DNA of 64,000 bases from Chryseobacterium pennae (GCF_003385515.1 NZ_QNVT01000004.1:62001-126000), one strand, 5' to 3'. Counted from the first letter of the stretch, positions 1 through 7,072 are shown. Translations and numbers: made by a program. Notes: generated from the letters alone by a model not told the origin.

Positions 1-459
1 GGTAGCTACATCCATGCAAAATATTTAAAAGATAATCATATCGATGTCTATGGAATGGCAAGTGTAGAAATGATCGGCTATTTTAAAGATGAAAAAGGAT
101 CTCAGAGTTTTCCTGTAGGTATCCTTTCCTGGATTTATGGTGATAAAGGAGATTTTATTACTTTGGTGAAAAAGTTCAGCGGAGCAGGACCATTTGTTGG
201 AAACTTTATAGATCAATTTAAAGACACCAATCAGATAAAAACAGAAACATTTCCAGCACCGGGATTTGTACACGGAGTCGACTTTTCAGATCATTTAAAC
301 TATTGGGAATTTGATTTTCCTGCCCTTATGATTACTGATACTTCCTTCTTTAGAAACAAAAATTATCACAAATCTACAGACACTTTGGAAACGTTGGATA
401 TCCAAAGGATGACAAAAGTTATTGATGCTATTTTTCTAAGCATTATTCACCTCAAGTGA
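1..459 (+). CDS. M28 family zinc peptidase, C-terminal part (5' end outside window)
   Basis: The reading frame is open from base 1, so the start lies upstream. The visible 152 residues match the C-terminal half of M28 aminopeptidases. They include the segment SDHLNYWEFDFPALMITDT, followed by FFRNKNYHKSTDTLETLD, where the histidine before KSTDT is in the position of the last zinc ligand in the family. The protein probably removes N-terminal amino acids from peptides, either in the periplasm or secreted; the signal sequence would be in the missing part. The gene ends in a strong hairpin shared with the convergent lipoprotein gene. The family call is firm, the substrate unknown. Confidence 0.85.
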   Translation, partial: GSYIHAKYLKDNHIDVYGMASVEMIGYFKDEKGSQSFPVGILSWIYGDKGDFITLVKKFSGAGPFVGNFIDQFKDTNQIKTETFPAPGFVHGVDFSDHLNYWEFDFPALMITDTSFFRNKNYHKSTDTLETLDIQRMTKVIDAIFLSIIHLK

Positions 460-461
460 AA

Positions 462-507
462 AAATAAAGGCTGTTTCAACTTCAGAAACAGCCTTTATTT
501 TATTTTT
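462..507. terminator. Bidirectional terminator between convergent genes
   Basis: A perfect 16-bp stem (462-477 with 485-500) and a 7-base loop are flanked by A-rich and T-rich runs on both sides, so it can serve both the peptidase gene and the convergent lipoprotein gene, whose stop codon it touches. Confidence 0.9.
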
Positions 508-1342
508 TCTGAACGATTTTACCATCGTCCATAATCTGATAATGAGTTTTAGTTATCTTTTGACTATTTCCATCAATCTTATGATCTGTTGTCACAGTGA
601 TTTCTCCTGCTTTATTGATTTCATAGCTGCTGAACTCCTCCTTCTTATCATCTTTTCCGGGGTCAAACCAAATACCTTCCACATAGGCCTCACCAACGAT
701 GCTGTTATTCACCACAGTAAGAAGATAATATCGGTAATCAAAATCTCCGCAATCCATCGGAACAAGAATCAGTTCAACATCCTTGTATCGAGCTAAAGGA
801 AAATATCGGAATGCTGGCTCCCCACAGCTGTACCTCTCTGAACCTTCCACCGCAAAATCTGTTTCGATAAACTTTACATCTACCTGAGGAAGACTTTCAA
901 TAGGTAAGCTATAAAGACCTTGCTTCAACAAAGATTCCATTGCGGCAGGCTCATTTTTGCTTTTTCTCCATTGCTCAATAGAAATATATTCTCCGGATAC
1001 GGGTTCTAAAATAGTTAAAATGTTACATTGAGTACTTGAAGCCTGAAAAATATGATATGTTTCAAAGCGATCCGGTCCATTATACCCTGCAGAAATAGAA
1101 TAATCCCAGCCATTCTTAACTTTTGTACTGTCTACAAGAAAGCCGATATGACCTTTTCCTTTAGTCTCTGATTCTAGAAACTTCGCCTGATCTTTCATCT
1201 CTTCCAAATCCAGAATTTTTTCCATGAAATGAGGAGAAAAACAACCTTTCTCCACTACTTTTACCTCTTCTTTTTTTACAGCTTCCTCTTTCTTACAACC
1301 TATGAAAAGTAATGGAAGTAAGGCCAATAAAAATCTATGCAT
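500..1342 (-). CDS. Hypothetical lipoprotein
   Basis: A 280-residue protein with a short hydrophobic leader ending LLFIGCKKEE, a typical lipobox with the lipidated cysteine at residue 16, followed by a charged lysine/glutamate linker. It is therefore predicted to be an outer- or inner-membrane lipoprotein facing the periplasm. I recognise no family. The mature part is polar with several cysteines and an acidic patch near residues 230-240. It is convergent with the M28 peptidase gene and divergent from the leader/repair operon, so it is probably monocistronic. Confidence 0.75.
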   Translation of the reverse strand: MHRFLLALLPLLFIGCKKEEAVKKEEVKVVEKGCFSPHFMEKILDLEEMKDQAKFLESETKGKGHIGFLVDSTKVKNGWDYSISAGYNGPDRFETYHIFQASSTQCNILTILEPVSGEYISIEQWRKSKNEPAAMESLLKQGLYSLPIESLPQVDVKFIETDFAVEGSERYSCGEPAFRYFPLARYKDVELILVPMDCGDFDYRYYLLTVVNNSIVGEAYVEGIWFDPGKDDKKEEFSSYEINKAGEITVTTDHKIDGNSQKITKTHYQIMDDGKIVQKK

Positions 1343-1377
1343 AAAACTCTTTTTTCACAAAAATAAGATTTAAATAA

Positions 1378-1407
1378 TTGATGATTAAAAAAATAATTCT
1401 ATATTTG
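1378..1407 (+). promoter_or_regulatory. Canonical Bacteroidota promoter of the leader/repair operon
   Basis: TTG at 1378-1380 and TATATTTG at 1400-1407 are separated by 19 bases, matching the Bacteroidota primary-sigma consensus (-33 TTG, -7 TAnnTTTG). Transcription would start near 1414, about 35 bases before the leader ORF. No comparable promoter is visible between the downstream terminator and the gene at 1786. The 443-base gap 1343-1785 holds this promoter, the leader ORF, the terminator and a small 7-bp hairpin at 1701-1720. Confidence 0.7.
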
Positions 1408-1448
1408 CATCTGAAAATCAAGTTTAACCAATTAAAAACAACGAAGCA

Positions 1449-1526
1449 ATGTTCAGAACTAATCAGAATTCTACAGTTGGATTACCCCTTATGGTGGTAA
1501 GGCTTCGCGGTTTGGTACATTCTTAG
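1449..1526 (+). CDS. Putative 25-codon leader peptide
   Basis: ATG at 1449 opens a 25-codon frame ending with TAG at 1524-1526, encoding a peptide with the core GLPLMVVRLRGLVHS. It lies 35 bases after the predicted transcription start and 22 bases before a strong terminator hairpin. Its last codons (1503-1513) are complementary to the 5' arm of that terminator. This promoter, short ORF and terminator order is the layout of translation-coupled attenuators. The valine, leucine and arginine content of the peptide could matter for ribosome pausing, or it could simply be a translated sensor. I cannot prove it is translated. Confidence 0.5.
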   Translation: MFRTNQNSTVGLPLMVVRLRGLVHS

Positions 1527-1584
1527 AATAATAGTACAATACAATATCAAAACCCGAAGTCGTAGAGATTTCGGGTTTTTTATT
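1503..1584 (+). terminator. Terminator with mutually exclusive antiterminator (attenuator-like)
   Basis: Terminator: a perfect 10-bp stem AAAACCCGAA (1549-1558) with TTCGGGTTTT (1570-1579), then a T-run. Alternative pairing: CTTCGCGGTTT at 1503-1513, inside the leader ORF, pairs with AAACCCGAAG at 1550-1559 over 10 bp with one bulged C (1508). The two structures share the 1550-1559 segment, so only one can form. In addition, CGAAGC (1443-1448), just before the leader start codon, can pair with GCTTCG (1502-1507), giving a possible anti-antiterminator. The terminator is certain as a hairpin; the switching is inferred. Confidence 0.65.
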
Positions 1585-1785
1585 GCGCAATATTTCAAAA
1601 CTCACATTCAGTTTCCCCGAAATCTTTTTAAGTGTTATTAAGAACAGAATAGGATGAGGTTTTACCCTCAAATGATAGCTGTTCATCATTATTAATTCAT
1701 TCAACTAGTGTTTTAGTTGATTAAGAAAATAGATTAAGAGCAGGTTCAATATTTTGGATTTTGTATCTGATATCTTGTGTCTTAC

Positions 1786-2538
1786 ATGGAAAATGATAAC
1801 CTTCTGTCTTACCGGCTGAGAAGCCTGAGAAGCAGAAAAAGAACAATAAAAAAAGATGTAGAAAAGCAGATAAGAAGAAAGTATCAACGTAGTAATAAAC
1901 TTTGTGATATCAAAAGAAATATCCCATGGATTCCTTTAGACGAACCTTATCAGAGAGGATTTGTAAGATTCTTTGCCGTTAGGGAAGATGTAATGAGATC
2001 CAAAGATGGGGATTTCTTTGAAGGAATTTTGAAGAAGATCAATACCTATATGTATTCCGAAAGCCGCCAGTTTCTGAAGAAAAAGAAAAAATCCGGACGG
2101 AGAATATATGTTGAAAGAGCACAGAAGCTCAAGAATATCTCTTCCTGTTCATGGACTGATCCAAAGTTGGGGCTCACTTCAAGAGAAAGAGAGTATTTCC
2201 TGAAGCAGGAAGAATACTGTCCTTTCCGGAAGACTTATGTGCCTTACTACGAATTCAAGGAACCCTGGAGATTTACCTTACGTACAAGACCCAATATGAT
2301 TACCCACTATAAGCCTGTAGACTTTCAACTGGAAAAGGAAATAGCAGAGCTGAAGTCTTATTTGGGACAGCATAAAATTACTGGAATTGTTAACAAAACA
2401 ATTTATGGTAGGGTGTTTTCATGGGATACGAAAACAGAAGATACTGATCTTATTAAAAACAGGAAATATATTACCTGTACAATGTCTGCAACAGAGATTG
2501 CAGAAAGCTTTCTGGACGATGTGTCCACAATTATTTAA
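1786..2538 (+). CDS. Unknown basic protein, first gene of the rtcB-prfH operon
   Basis: About 250 residues starting at ATG 1786; a GTG nine bases upstream (1777) would add three residues and is less likely. I do not recognise the family. The N-terminal 35 residues are extremely basic (SLRSRKRTIKK, QIRRKYQR), and a second lysine run (KKKKKSGRR) sits near residue 100, consistent with binding RNA or the ribosome. The middle contains aromatic-rich, arginine-rich stretches. There is no signal peptide or membrane segment. It ends 10 bases before rtcB, so it is almost certainly co-transcribed with the repair genes. A role as adaptor, RNA-binding factor or end-processing enzyme is conjecture. Confidence 0.75.
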   Translation: MENDNLLSYRLRSLRSRKRTIKKDVEKQIRRKYQRSNKLCDIKRNIPWIPLDEPYQRGFVRFFAVREDVMRSKDGDFFEGILKKINTYMYSESRQFLKKKKKSGRRIYVERAQKLKNISSCSWTDPKLGLTSREREYFLKQEEYCPFRKTYVPYYEFKEPWRFTLRTRPNMITHYKPVDFQLEKEIAELKSYLGQHKITGIVNKTIYGRVFSWDTKTEDTDLIKNRKYITCTMSATEIAESFLDDVSTII

Positions 2539-2548
2539 AACAAAAACA

Positions 2549-3940
2549 ATGGGAAATTTAAAACTAAAAGGAAAAGATATATTAAAACTGGGCTATCCAA
2601 ACAATCAAAGCGTAAACGTAGCCCTGGAAGTAATGAAGAGAAATTTTGCAACTAAAAATATCCATTATGTAAAATCTCTTTTAAAGGAAATCCTGATCCA
2701 TCCGGAGAATTTTGAAAAAGATTTAACCTTCGGACAGATTGCAGAAACCCTGCTATCATCTAAAAAAACAGAAAAAAGGATGTTGAATTCACAACGTGCA
2801 GCCTTTGAGATCTTCGGGAATAATATTTCAGAAGAAGCAAAAAATCAGTTGTACACCGCATTGAAGCTGCCGGTTTCTGTTCAGGGTGCACTAATGCCTG
2901 ATGCTCATAGCGGTTATGGCCTTCCGATCGGTGGAGTTTTAGCCGTAGAAAATGCTGTAATTCCTTACGGAGTAGGAATGGACATCGGTTGCAGAATGAG
3001 CCTCAGTATTTTGGATACACCCGTTTCATATCTGAACGGAGCAAGGGATAAATATGAAAAAGCCCTTGCAGAACATACAAAATTCGGAATGTATGAGACT
3101 CATAAATCTCATACAGATCACGAAATCTTCGATAGAGATACATTTGATCTGATTCCTGTTTTAAGAAGGTTAAAAGGAAAAGCCATCAAACAGATGGGAT
3201 CTTCAGGAGGTGGGAACCACTTTGTAGAATTCGGAGAAGTGGAAATCACTGAAGAAGATGAACAAATCGGGTTGCCAAAAGGAAAATACCTTGGAATCCT
3301 TTCGCATAGTGGCTCAAGAGGAATGGGAGCTGAAATTGCTCAATATTATTCAAGAGTAGCAGTAGAACAATGTCCGTTGCCTAAAGAAGCACAGCAATTT
3401 GCATGGCTCGATTTAAGCACACACCTTGGTCTGGAATACTGGACTGCAATGAACCTTGCAGGAGATTACGCTTCAGCCTGTCACGATGATATTCACAGAA
3501 GACTGGTAAAAGCGGTAGGCGGAAGAGTGAAAGCCCGAATTGAAAACCATCACAATTTCGCATGGAAGGAAATCCATAACGGAAAAGAAGTAATCGTTCA
3601 CAGAAAAGGAGCTACTCCGGCCAATGAAAACGAACTGGGAATGATACCGGGATCCATGACTGCTAAAGGATTTATCGTCCGCGGAAAAGGAAATCCTGAT
3701 TCATTGAATTCAGCTTCACATGGTGCAGGCAGAGCTCATTCAAGAGGAGAATGCAGAAATCTTTTCACCCAGAATGACATCAAAAAAGAGTTAAAGCTTA
3801 AAGATGTTACGCTGATGGGCGGAAATACAGAAGAAGCACCCATGGCTTATAAAAACATTCATGAAGTAATGAATGCACAAAGTGAATTGGTAGACATTCT
3901 GGGAACATTCCAACCGAGAATTGTGAGAATGGATAGATAA
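2549..3940 (+). CDS. rtcB: RtcB-family 3'-phosphate RNA ligase (RtcB2 type by context)
   Basis: This 463-residue protein starts at ATG 2549, 10 bases after the previous stop; the longer upstream frame overlaps that gene and is not expected to be used. RtcB ligates 2',3'-cyclic-phosphate or 3'-phosphate RNA ends to 5'-OH ends using GTP and manganese. All the hallmark sites are visible: DAHSGYGLPIGG (about 118-129), MDIGCRM with D145 and C148, GGGNHF with H224, SHSGSRGMG with H253, ENHHNF near 334, RKGATPA near 352, and HGAGR with H391 as the expected guanylylated histidine. The enzyme looks catalytically complete. Pairing with PrfH in the same operon suggests repair of cleaved ribosomal RNA rather than tRNA splicing. 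Confidence 0.93.
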   Translation: MGNLKLKGKDILKLGYPNNQSVNVALEVMKRNFATKNIHYVKSLLKEILIHPENFEKDLTFGQIAETLLSSKKTEKRMLNSQRAAFEIFGNNISEEAKNQLYTALKLPVSVQGALMPDAHSGYGLPIGGVLAVENAVIPYGVGMDIGCRMSLSILDTPVSYLNGARDKYEKALAEHTKFGMYETHKSHTDHEIFDRDTFDLIPVLRRLKGKAIKQMGSSGGGNHFVEFGEVEITEEDEQIGLPKGKYLGILSHSGSRGMGAEIAQYYSRVAVEQCPLPKEAQQFAWLDLSTHLGLEYWTAMNLAGDYASACHDDIHRRLVKAVGGRVKARIENHHNFAWKEIHNGKEVIVHRKGATPANENELGMIPGSMTAKGFIVRGKGNPDSLNSASHGAGRAHSRGECRNLFTQNDIKKELKLKDVTLMGGNTEEAPMAYKNIHEVMNAQSELVDILGTFQPRIVRMDR

Positions 3941-3952
3941 TCAGTTAAATAT

Positions 3953-4037
3953 TCAGGAGCTTAATCCCGCTTTCCGCACTCGCTATTTTTCTTTTACAAA
4001 AGAAAAATGAGCTCAGACAATTGCTGCAATCGGGGCT
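3953..4037. repeat. REP-like intergenic repeat inside the operon
   Basis: An 11-bp stem ATTTTTCTTTT (3985-3995) with AAAAGAAAAAT (3998-4008) is nested between TCCCGCTTTCCGC on the left and a segment reading GCAATCGGGGCT on the right. The CCCGCTTTCCGC / CGGGGCT ends resemble short dispersed palindromic repeats of flavobacterial genomes. It separates rtcB from the next gene. Copies elsewhere in the genome cannot be checked here. Confidence 0.5.
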
Positions 4038-4051
4038 AGTAATAAAGTTCC

Positions 4052-4137
4052 GTCATTCTGATACAGACTGAGAACAGTTGATAAACGAAGTGAAGAATCT
4101 TACAAAATAACAGAGATTCTTCCTTCGTCAGAATGAC
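4052..4137. repeat. MITE/REP-like nested inverted repeat
   Basis: Outer arms GTCATTCTGA (4052-4061) and TCAGAATGAC (4128-4137) are perfect. Inner arms CGAAGTGAAGAATCT (4086-4100) and AGATTCTTCCTTCG (4114-4127) are nearly complementary. The sequence style (GTCATTCTGA...GAAGAATCT) is that of common Bacteroidota intergenic repeats. It could modulate expression of the three downstream genes. Confidence 0.6.
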
Positions 4138-4163
4138 AAAGAAAAACTACAAATAACAATACA

Positions 4164-4709
4164 ATGGGAGCACCTCATAATATAAAAAGATATGGAGAAG
4201 TCTGGCCGGAATTCAGAATCCGCTTGGGCCTTGAAATATTGGAAAAACTAAAAAATAAAATCATCATATCCGGTGGATGGGCATGGCACTTTATGTCTGA
4301 AAATGGACATACAGAATATAAACATGCTCATGATCACAAAGATATTGATGTCTTTGTACGGAAAGAAAACGTTGCTGAAGTAGTGATCATTCTTCAGCAG
4401 GAAGGGTTTCAAAAAGTTTGGACCCGCTACGATCATCTTCCTAGTGAAGAAAACTTCAGACGATATGAAAAAACAGTAGAATTGGAAAATGAAAAGTATC
4501 ACAGGATTACGATCGATTTTTTTGAAAGAAATGATCTTAAAACCGTTGAAGTTAGTGGTTTTACAGTAGTGAAGCCAGATCTTTTGCTTTCATTCTACAG
4601 AAATATTCATTCCAGTGATAAATGCTGGGCAGTAATGGCTGCAAAAGATTTATTACAAAAGGGAATAGATCCTGTTGGACATCCCTTATTAAGCAAAATG
4701 CCAAAATAA
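4164..4709 (+). CDS. Nucleotidyltransferase-fold protein in the repair operon
   Basis: This 181-residue protein carries the minimal nucleotidyltransferase signature: SGGWAWHF (S36-G37-G38), then HKDIDVFV with D60 and D62, and a third acidic residue D118 in RITIDFFE. These are the helix-turn and three metal-binding carboxylates of the polymerase-beta-like superfamily, resembling AbiEii/kanamycin-type minimal NTases. It may transfer a nucleotide to RNA, protein or a small molecule. Its stop lies two bases before the prfH start, indicating tight co-translation, while a 223-base gap with two repeats separates it from rtcB. In this context, adding nucleotides to or marking damaged RNA ends is possible but unproven. 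Confidence 0.8.
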   Translation: MGAPHNIKRYGEVWPEFRIRLGLEILEKLKNKIIISGGWAWHFMSENGHTEYKHAHDHKDIDVFVRKENVAEVVIILQQEGFQKVWTRYDHLPSEENFRRYEKTVELENEKYHRITIDFFERNDLKTVEVSGFTVVKPDLLLSFYRNIHSSDKCWAVMAAKDLLQKGIDPVGHPLLSKMPK

Positions 4710-4711
4710 CA

Positions 4712-5410
4712 ATGGAAAAATTAATACAGATCACTTCCGGAAGAGGTCCTTTAGAATGCCAATGGGTCGTATCTAAAGTATTAAAGACCTTCTTAGAAGA
4801 AGTAAAAGAAAATAATATAGACTACGAAATTATTCATCGCGAGAACGGAGATGTAAATATGACTGTAAAATCTGCAACTGTACTTTTAAAAGGAAAGAAC
4901 ATCAAAGAATTTTTGAAAATATGGCTTGGAAGCATATGTTGGGAAGGGAAAAGTACATTCAGAAAGCTGCATAAGAGGAGTAAATGGTTTATCGGGATCT
5001 TCGAAATAGAAAATCTGGAAACAGTTAATTTCAATGAAAAGGATATCAGATTTCAGACCACCAGAAGCCAGGGGAGCGGAGGACAGAACGTTAATAAGGT
5101 GAGTACAGCTGTCCGTGCCACCCACATTCCAACCAATGAATCCGTATTTGTACAAGATACACGGTCACAGTTGAATAATAAAAAGCTATCCATTATCAGA
5201 TTAAAAGAAAAAGTAATGGAAAGTTATAGGGATCAATTGGAAAATAGAATGAAGGAAACCTGGAATCAGCATCTTCAGGTAGAACGCGGAAATCCGGTCC
5301 GTACATTTTCCGGAACAGATTTTAAGAGTAATTATCAGGATAAATCTTATAAAAAACAAAGGAATAGCCTTAAACACAAATTAAAAAATTACAGCAATGA
5401 CCTTAACTAA
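4712..5410 (+). CDS. prfH: Peptide chain release factor homologue PrfH
   Basis: A 232-residue class I release-factor homologue starting at ATG 4712. RSQGSGGQNVNKV (about 118-130) holds the GGQ tripeptide (123-125) that triggers peptidyl-tRNA hydrolysis. At 232 residues it is far shorter than RF1/RF2 (about 360) and has no PxT or SPF stop-codon anticodon motif in the part before GGQ, as expected of PrfH. The C-terminal tail is highly basic (KSYKKQRNSLKHKLKN). Known family biology: PrfH releases peptides from ribosomes whose decoding centre has been cleaved, after which the partner RtcB reseals the 16S rRNA. It overlaps the following TPR gene by 14 bases. Confidence 0.92.
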   Translation: MEKLIQITSGRGPLECQWVVSKVLKTFLEEVKENNIDYEIIHRENGDVNMTVKSATVLLKGKNIKEFLKIWLGSICWEGKSTFRKLHKRSKWFIGIFEIENLETVNFNEKDIRFQTTRSQGSGGQNVNKVSTAVRATHIPTNESVFVQDTRSQLNNKKLSIIRLKEKVMESYRDQLENRMKETWNQHLQVERGNPVRTFSGTDFKSNYQDKSYKKQRNSLKHKLKNYSNDLN

Positions 5411-5903
5411 AAATAAATACTATTTTGAAGCCCTGGACTACTTTCCATACAATATGGCCGAGTGTCTGGATGCCCTGAACTATGCTCTTTCTTATGAACC
5501 TGAAGATGCGGACAGCCTCTGCCTGATGGGAAGAGTATATTCAGAGGTTTTGAAAGACTATGAAACAGGAAAAAGATATTTTGAAGAAGCCATGCAAAGC
5601 AATATTGGAAATGTAAACACTCCTAAATATTATATTGAATGCCTCCTAAGTAATGAAGACTATGAAGAAGCAGAAAAACTAATTGAATTTGCTTACAAAA
5701 TGAAAGGAATAGATAAAGCTGAAATTCTGAATGGTAAATCTCTCTTACTGGAAAGAAAAGGAGAATATAAACAAGCTATAGAACAACTTAAAGAGGCGAA
5801 AAAATTCTGCTTTTGCAGAAGTTCACTTGACATATTGGAGGATAGAGAGAAATTGGTTCAGAACAAAATGCCTAAAACAAGGTCAAGGAAAAAAACGGAG
5901 TAA
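5397..5903 (+). CDS. TPR-repeat protein, last gene of the repair operon
   Basis: A 168-residue soluble protein with tetratricopeptide-like helical pairs: ALNYALSYEPEDADSLCLMG, then YETGKRYFEEAMQ, YEEAEKLIEFAYKM and YKQAIEQLKEAKKF. It ends in a basic tail (KTRSRKKTE). TPR domains usually mediate protein-protein contacts, so it may be a scaffold for the other operon proteins. Its start lies 14 bases inside prfH in another frame, implying translational coupling. A terminator follows at 6022. The fold call is good; the partner is unknown. It has no signal peptide and should be cytoplasmic. Confidence 0.8.
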   Translation: MTLTKNKYYFEALDYFPYNMAECLDALNYALSYEPEDADSLCLMGRVYSEVLKDYETGKRYFEEAMQSNIGNVNTPKYYIECLLSNEDYEEAEKLIEFAYKMKGIDKAEILNGKSLLLERKGEYKQAIEQLKEAKKFCFCRSSLDILEDREKLVQNKMPKTRSRKKTE

Positions 5904-6021
5904 TCATGCCTAATAAGATCTATAGTGCATCTCCAACAGGGAGATAAAACTCAGGTCGAGAAGCTTATTGTTAAATAATTGTAAAAAATATTTAAAAACT
6001 AAAAAAGTTAAGGTAACTTAA

Positions 6022-6052
6022 AAAAGAGAGATCTTTGAAGGTCTCTCTTTTT
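6022..6052. terminator. Terminator after the repair operon
   Basis: Stem AAAGAGAGATC with GGTCTCTCTTT and a 7-base loop, followed by T residues. It lies between the end of the repair operon and the convergent transporter gene. Confidence 0.8.
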
Positions 6053-6098
6053 AATGGTTTTGAATATATGAAATTGTGTTTTTTAAAAATAAATGCAG

Positions 6099-6977
6099 TT
6101 ATTCATAGGAAGCTACAGGCTTGGTGGGTATTTGTTTGGCTCGGTATACTCCAGCTAATATTATGATGATTCCCAATATTTCTTTAATAGTTAATGTTTC
6201 TGAAAACAGGAAGTATGCATAAATTGCAGCGAAGACAGGCTGGCTCAGGATAATAACAGAAGAAAGCAGAATACTAATTTTTCCCAGACAATAGCTTAGT
6301 AATCCTTGTCCTAATATTTGAGAACATAAAGCAAGACCAAGCAGTATTCCTACTTCTCTAAAGGTCTGAGGATACATAATTCCTTCAGATACACCTGCTG
6401 TAAGGAACAATATAGGAATTGACCCAAGCCCGCTGATAAACATAATGGAAGCCGCATCCACTTTTAATCTTACCTTGTAAACACTTAATAAGAACAATCC
6501 GTAAAAAACTGATGCCAGAAAAGCGAGCAGATCTCCTTTATAACCGCTACTACTGGAAAGGCTAAATTTTCCCCACATCAACACAACGATCCCTATAACA
6601 GATATACTCAGACCTATCAGAAAATTTTTCCCAGGCTTTTCTTTAAAGAGAAAATAAGATAAAGGAACTGTAGTGAAAGGGACCAAATTTACAAAAAGGT
6701 TGGCATTCGCTACAGAGGTGAGCTGAAAGGAGGTGTTCCAAAGAATAAGGTCTATAGCAAGAAACACTCCACTGAACAAAATAATGATCCAGGATTTTCT
6801 GTCAATAGCTTGTATTTTTTTATATACAAAAGGAAATAAAAAGATTAAGGAAAACAGAATTCTGTACAAAGCAGTGTTGATAGGAGACAGACTGCTCAGC
6901 TTCACAAAAATTCCGCCAGTAGCAAGACTCATGACGGCTAAAAAAGCCAAAAGTATATTGATATTCGATTTCATCAT
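6099..6977 (-). CDS. EamA/DMT-family transporter
   Basis: About 292 residues with roughly ten hydrophobic segments and two EamA repeats, typical of drug/metabolite transporter exporters in the inner membrane. I place the start at the ATG pair 6972-6977 (MMKSNINILLAF), because the longer frame to 7049 would run through the shared regulatory region and add a charged N-terminus. It is divergent from an Lrp/AsnC regulator with an inverted repeat between them, which suggests control by that regulator and export of an amino acid or related metabolite. The substrate is inferred only from context. Confidence 0.85.
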   Translation of the reverse strand: MMKSNINILLAFLAVMSLATGGIFVKLSSLSPINTALYRILFSLIFLFPFVYKKIQAIDRKSWIIILFSGVFLAIDLILWNTSFQLTSVANANLFVNLVPFTTVPLSYFLFKEKPGKNFLIGLSISVIGIVVLMWGKFSLSSSSGYKGDLLAFLASVFYGLFLLSVYKVRLKVDAASIMFISGLGSIPILFLTAGVSEGIMYPQTFREVGILLGLALCSQILGQGLLSYCLGKISILLSSVIILSQPVFAAIYAYFLFSETLTIKEILGIIIILAGVYRAKQIPTKPVASYE

Positions 6978-6989
6978 ATGTTTTTTTGT

Positions 6990-7033
6990 GTTACAAATCT
7001 CTATATTTGTTGAAAACAAATTACTTTTGTAAC
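6990..7033. promoter_or_regulatory. Nested inverted repeat, probable operator of the AsnC-type regulator
   Basis: GTTACAAA (6990-6997) and TTTGTAAC (7026-7033) form a perfect 8-bp inverted repeat. Inside it, ATTTGT (7005-7010) and ACAAAT (7016-7021) form a second one with nearly the same centre. It lies midway between divergent transporter and regulator genes, where an Lrp-type dimer or octamer would be expected to bind. Confidence 0.55.
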
Positions 7034-7072
7034 TAAAGATTTTAATCAAAAAACTTTCATTTCTAAATAATT

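Noticed and set aside
1449..1526. Leader peptide as a branched-chain amino-acid attenuator
   Set aside because: It has some Val and Leu codons but no long run, and no branched-chain biosynthesis gene follows; the downstream genes are RNA repair genes. Not excluded but not favoured.
1489..1704. Minus-strand ORF of 71 codons over the leader region
   Set aside because: It overlaps the attenuator-like leader and terminator on the other strand, has no recognisable motif and no promoter; it is probably a chance frame.
2387..2548. Upstream extension of rtcB
   Set aside because: The extra residues lie inside the preceding gene in another frame and do not resemble RtcB; the ATG at 2549 fits the family N-terminus.
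4622..4711. Upstream extension of prfH
   Set aside because: It overlaps the nucleotidyltransferase gene; ATG 4712 gives the expected PrfH start two bases after that gene's stop.
7002..7009. TATATTTG as promoter of the AsnC gene
   Set aside because: The nearest TTTG upstream is only 13 bases away, shorter than the usual 18-21 spacing, so I did not list it as a promoter.
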